Origin: Paenibacillus monticola | Lineage (GTDB): Bacteria > Bacillota > Bacilli > Paenibacillales > Paenibacillaceae | Reading direction: 5' to 3' | Assembly (NCBI RefSeq): GCF_009664975.1 | Contig: NZ_WJXB01000017.1 | Span: 1-64,000 of the forward strand | Length of the DNA stretch: 64,000 nucleotides | Part shown: positions 62,830-64,000 of the stretch, in pieces | How the letters are laid out: each line of letters begins with the position of its first letter | Position numbering within the stretch: position 1 is the stretch's first letter | Made by a program: the position numbers and the translations under genes | The notes under the pieces: model-generated | What the model saw: only the letters and a program-made list of their open reading frames with translations | Database searches by the model: none | What the model was told of the DNA's origin: nothing

Positions 62830-63732
62830 TTATCTCCTTCTCTTAGATTTCATTTCTTTTATGATTATTTCTAAAAACGATTTGACATCCTCGGATGGAT
62901 TTAAGGGATATAGCAACCCATAGGGCATTGTGAAATCCAAATCGCTAGGGAGGGTCACTAAGGACGGATGAATATCTACCCATGCATCCAATGTTAGTAG
63001 GACAGTATCACTTTGCTCGCAACGATTGAATACATCAATATCATAAAAGCGCGGAACATCTTTAATTTTGATTTTAGGATGGTTCACTATCAAAAAATCA
63101 CGAATCCCATCAATTACTGCACTTTTCCCACCTCTCACCACTGCCAACTTCTCTCCATACAAATCTTTGACCGACAGTGTTTTTTTAGAGGCCAGCCGAT
63201 GGTTGCGAGACACAGCAAAGCAAAAACGGTAACTTCCCAGCTCAAGCAATTGGAGATCATCCTCCCAGTCTTCTGTAAGGTATGGCCCTACGATGAAATC
63301 AAAGTTTTTACCAAGGGTACGATAAGTGGCTGGGAGAGTATAAGCATCATCCTCAAAATGGACGATTTTAATCTTAAACTGCGGATATGGGTCGCTGATT
63401 TCATTCCACAAATCCAGCAAAACCTTACAGGGATTAAGTATAGAGGTGCCCACACGAATAACATGCTGGCTTCCCTGTCTACCTTGACGTATACGTAGCA
63501 CGGCTTCTTGAAAATGTTGCAAAAAAATTGCTGCATCCTTGTTAAAGGATTTTCCTGCCTCAGTGAGTTCAACACCTTGGTTTGTGCGAATCAAAAGAGG
63601 CACTCCAATATGCTTTTCCAACAAATTAATTTGCTTCATTACAGCGGTTGGAGATACAAATAGTTTTTCAGCTGCCTTGGAAAAACTACCCGACTCAGCC
63701 ACCTGAATAAACGTATGCAATTGTTCATTCAT
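62830..63732 (-). CDS. LysR-family transcriptional regulator
   Basis: 300 residues. N-terminal winged HTH (FIQVAESGSFSKAAEKLFVSPTAVMKQINLLEKHIGVPLL) and a LysR substrate-binding domain (about 90-295). GAAGGAG precedes the ATG. Divergent from an SDR gene cut by the right edge, its probable target. Confidence 0.9.
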   Translation of the reverse strand: MNEQLHTFIQVAESGSFSKAAEKLFVSPTAVMKQINLLEKHIGVPLLIRTNQGVELTEAGKSFNKDAAIFLQHFQEAVLRIRQGRQGSQHVIRVGTSILNPCKVLLDLWNEISDPYPQFKIKIVHFEDDAYTLPATYRTLGKNFDFIVGPYLTEDWEDDLQLLELGSYRFCFAVSRNHRLASKKTLSVKDLYGEKLAVVRGGKSAVIDGIRDFLIVNHPKIKIKDVPRFYDIDVFNRCEQSDTVLLTLDAWVDIHPSLVTLPSDLDFTMPYGLLYPLNPSEDVKSFLEIIIKEMKSKRRR

Positions 63733-63750
63733 TTAAAGAACTCCTTCATC

Positions 63751-63771
63751 GCATTAACTTTTAGTTAATGC
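63751..63771. promoter_or_regulatory. LysR operator-like palindrome
   Basis: 9-base arms GCATTAACT and AGTTAATGC around TTT, perfect. It lies 19 bases upstream of the LysR ATG and 111 bases before the divergent SDR. LysR proteins usually bind such dyads (T-N11-A) to autoregulate and activate the divergent gene. Confidence 0.65.
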
Positions 63772-63881
63772 CATGCTAACCTATTTGAACTTCCGTTTCA
63801 AGTGCCAAACAGTTAAATTTGAGAGGAACAATGCTTCAGAATCTTGGAGCTCCAACCTTCTCAAAGAAAGGAACATTTATT

Positions 63882-64000
63882 ATGGAGATTCATGACAAGG
63901 TCGTTCTTATTACTGGAGCATCCGCGGGTATCGGCTTAGCCACAGTACGCCGCTTTGCTTCTGCTGGTGCTAAAATAGCATTAGTAGCTCGCTCTGCCGA
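63882..64000 (+). CDS. Short-chain dehydrogenase, cut by the right edge
   Basis: First 39 residues, MEIHDKVVLITGASAGIGLA..., with a classical TGxxxGIG cofactor motif. AAAGGA precedes the ATG. Probably NADP-preferring; controlled by the divergent LysR protein. Truncated by the window. Confidence 0.85.
   Translation, partial: MEIHDKVVLITGASAGIGLATVRRFASAGAKIALVARSA

Noticed and set aside
63013..63498. 161-residue open frame on the plus strand
   Set aside because: Antisense to the LysR gene, no supporting signals.

Overview
The window reads as chromosomal DNA from a low-GC Gram-positive spore-former, most likely Paenibacillus or a close relative. The reasons are strong AGGAGG-type ribosome sites on most genes, Gram-positive lipoprotein signals on the solute-binding proteins, a YesM/YesN-type sensor and regulator pair beside a sugar ABC transporter, a BusR-type regulator beside an OpuC transporter, a bicupin oxalate decarboxylase, and an unusually dense set of two-component and HD-GYP proteins. 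This is inference from gene content. No rRNA, tRNA or CRISPR array was recognised.

Layout. 1-2.7 kb: SsuB/SsuC-like ABC transporter genes (one ATPase, two permeases) without a binding protein in view. 2.9-6.8 kb: an ArsB/NhaD-type permease, a luciferase-like flavin oxidoreductase with a palindrome in its promoter, and a secreted amidase. 6.9-10.5 kb: an operon of an FG-GAP lipoprotein, an OmpR-type regulator and a sensor kinase. 10.5-15.3 kb: an HD-GYP protein, then a three-gene OpuC-type osmoprotectant transporter with BusR beside it. 15.4-26.2 kb: a signalling block (CheR, a chemoreceptor, an orphan regulator, and a tightly packed CheY/CheX/hybrid kinase/Hpt/kinase/HD-GYP set that looks like one phosphorelay). 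26.3-33.1 kb: a YesN/YesM pair divergent from a sugar ABC transporter, with an exact 60-bp tandem duplication between them. 33.2-36.2 kb: MntH with a MntR-like site, and an IS3-family element sitting in a split terminator hairpin. 36.3-42.3 kb: a MidA-like methyltransferase, oxalate decarboxylase, a fluoride-riboswitch-controlled CLC antiporter and a FAD oxidoreductase.

42.5-54.4 kb is one long leftward cluster: FCD-GntR regulator, M20 amidohydrolase, five-gene Opp/Dpp importer, creatininase-family hydrolase, PLP C-S lyase-type enzyme, S9 peptidase and a small unknown protein. It looks like a regulated pathway that imports a peptide-like, probably sulfur-containing compound and takes it apart. 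It is the best candidate here for an undescribed catabolic system.

54.8-64 kb is rich in short-chain dehydrogenases (four, counting the one cut by the right edge), each near a one-component regulator or a large palindrome. It also carries a cysteine-rich MarR regulator followed by arsenite methyltransferase ArsM. The same 13-bp palindrome lies upstream of both genes, suggesting a self-contained arsenic-responsive unit built on a MarR rather than an ArsR protein. A beta-helix-like surface protein with a probable frameshift at its start lies next to it.

Cross-cutting themes are ion and osmotic homeostasis (OpuC/BusR, MntH, CLC-F), toxic-element defence (fluoride, arsenic), and second-messenger or phosphorelay signalling.
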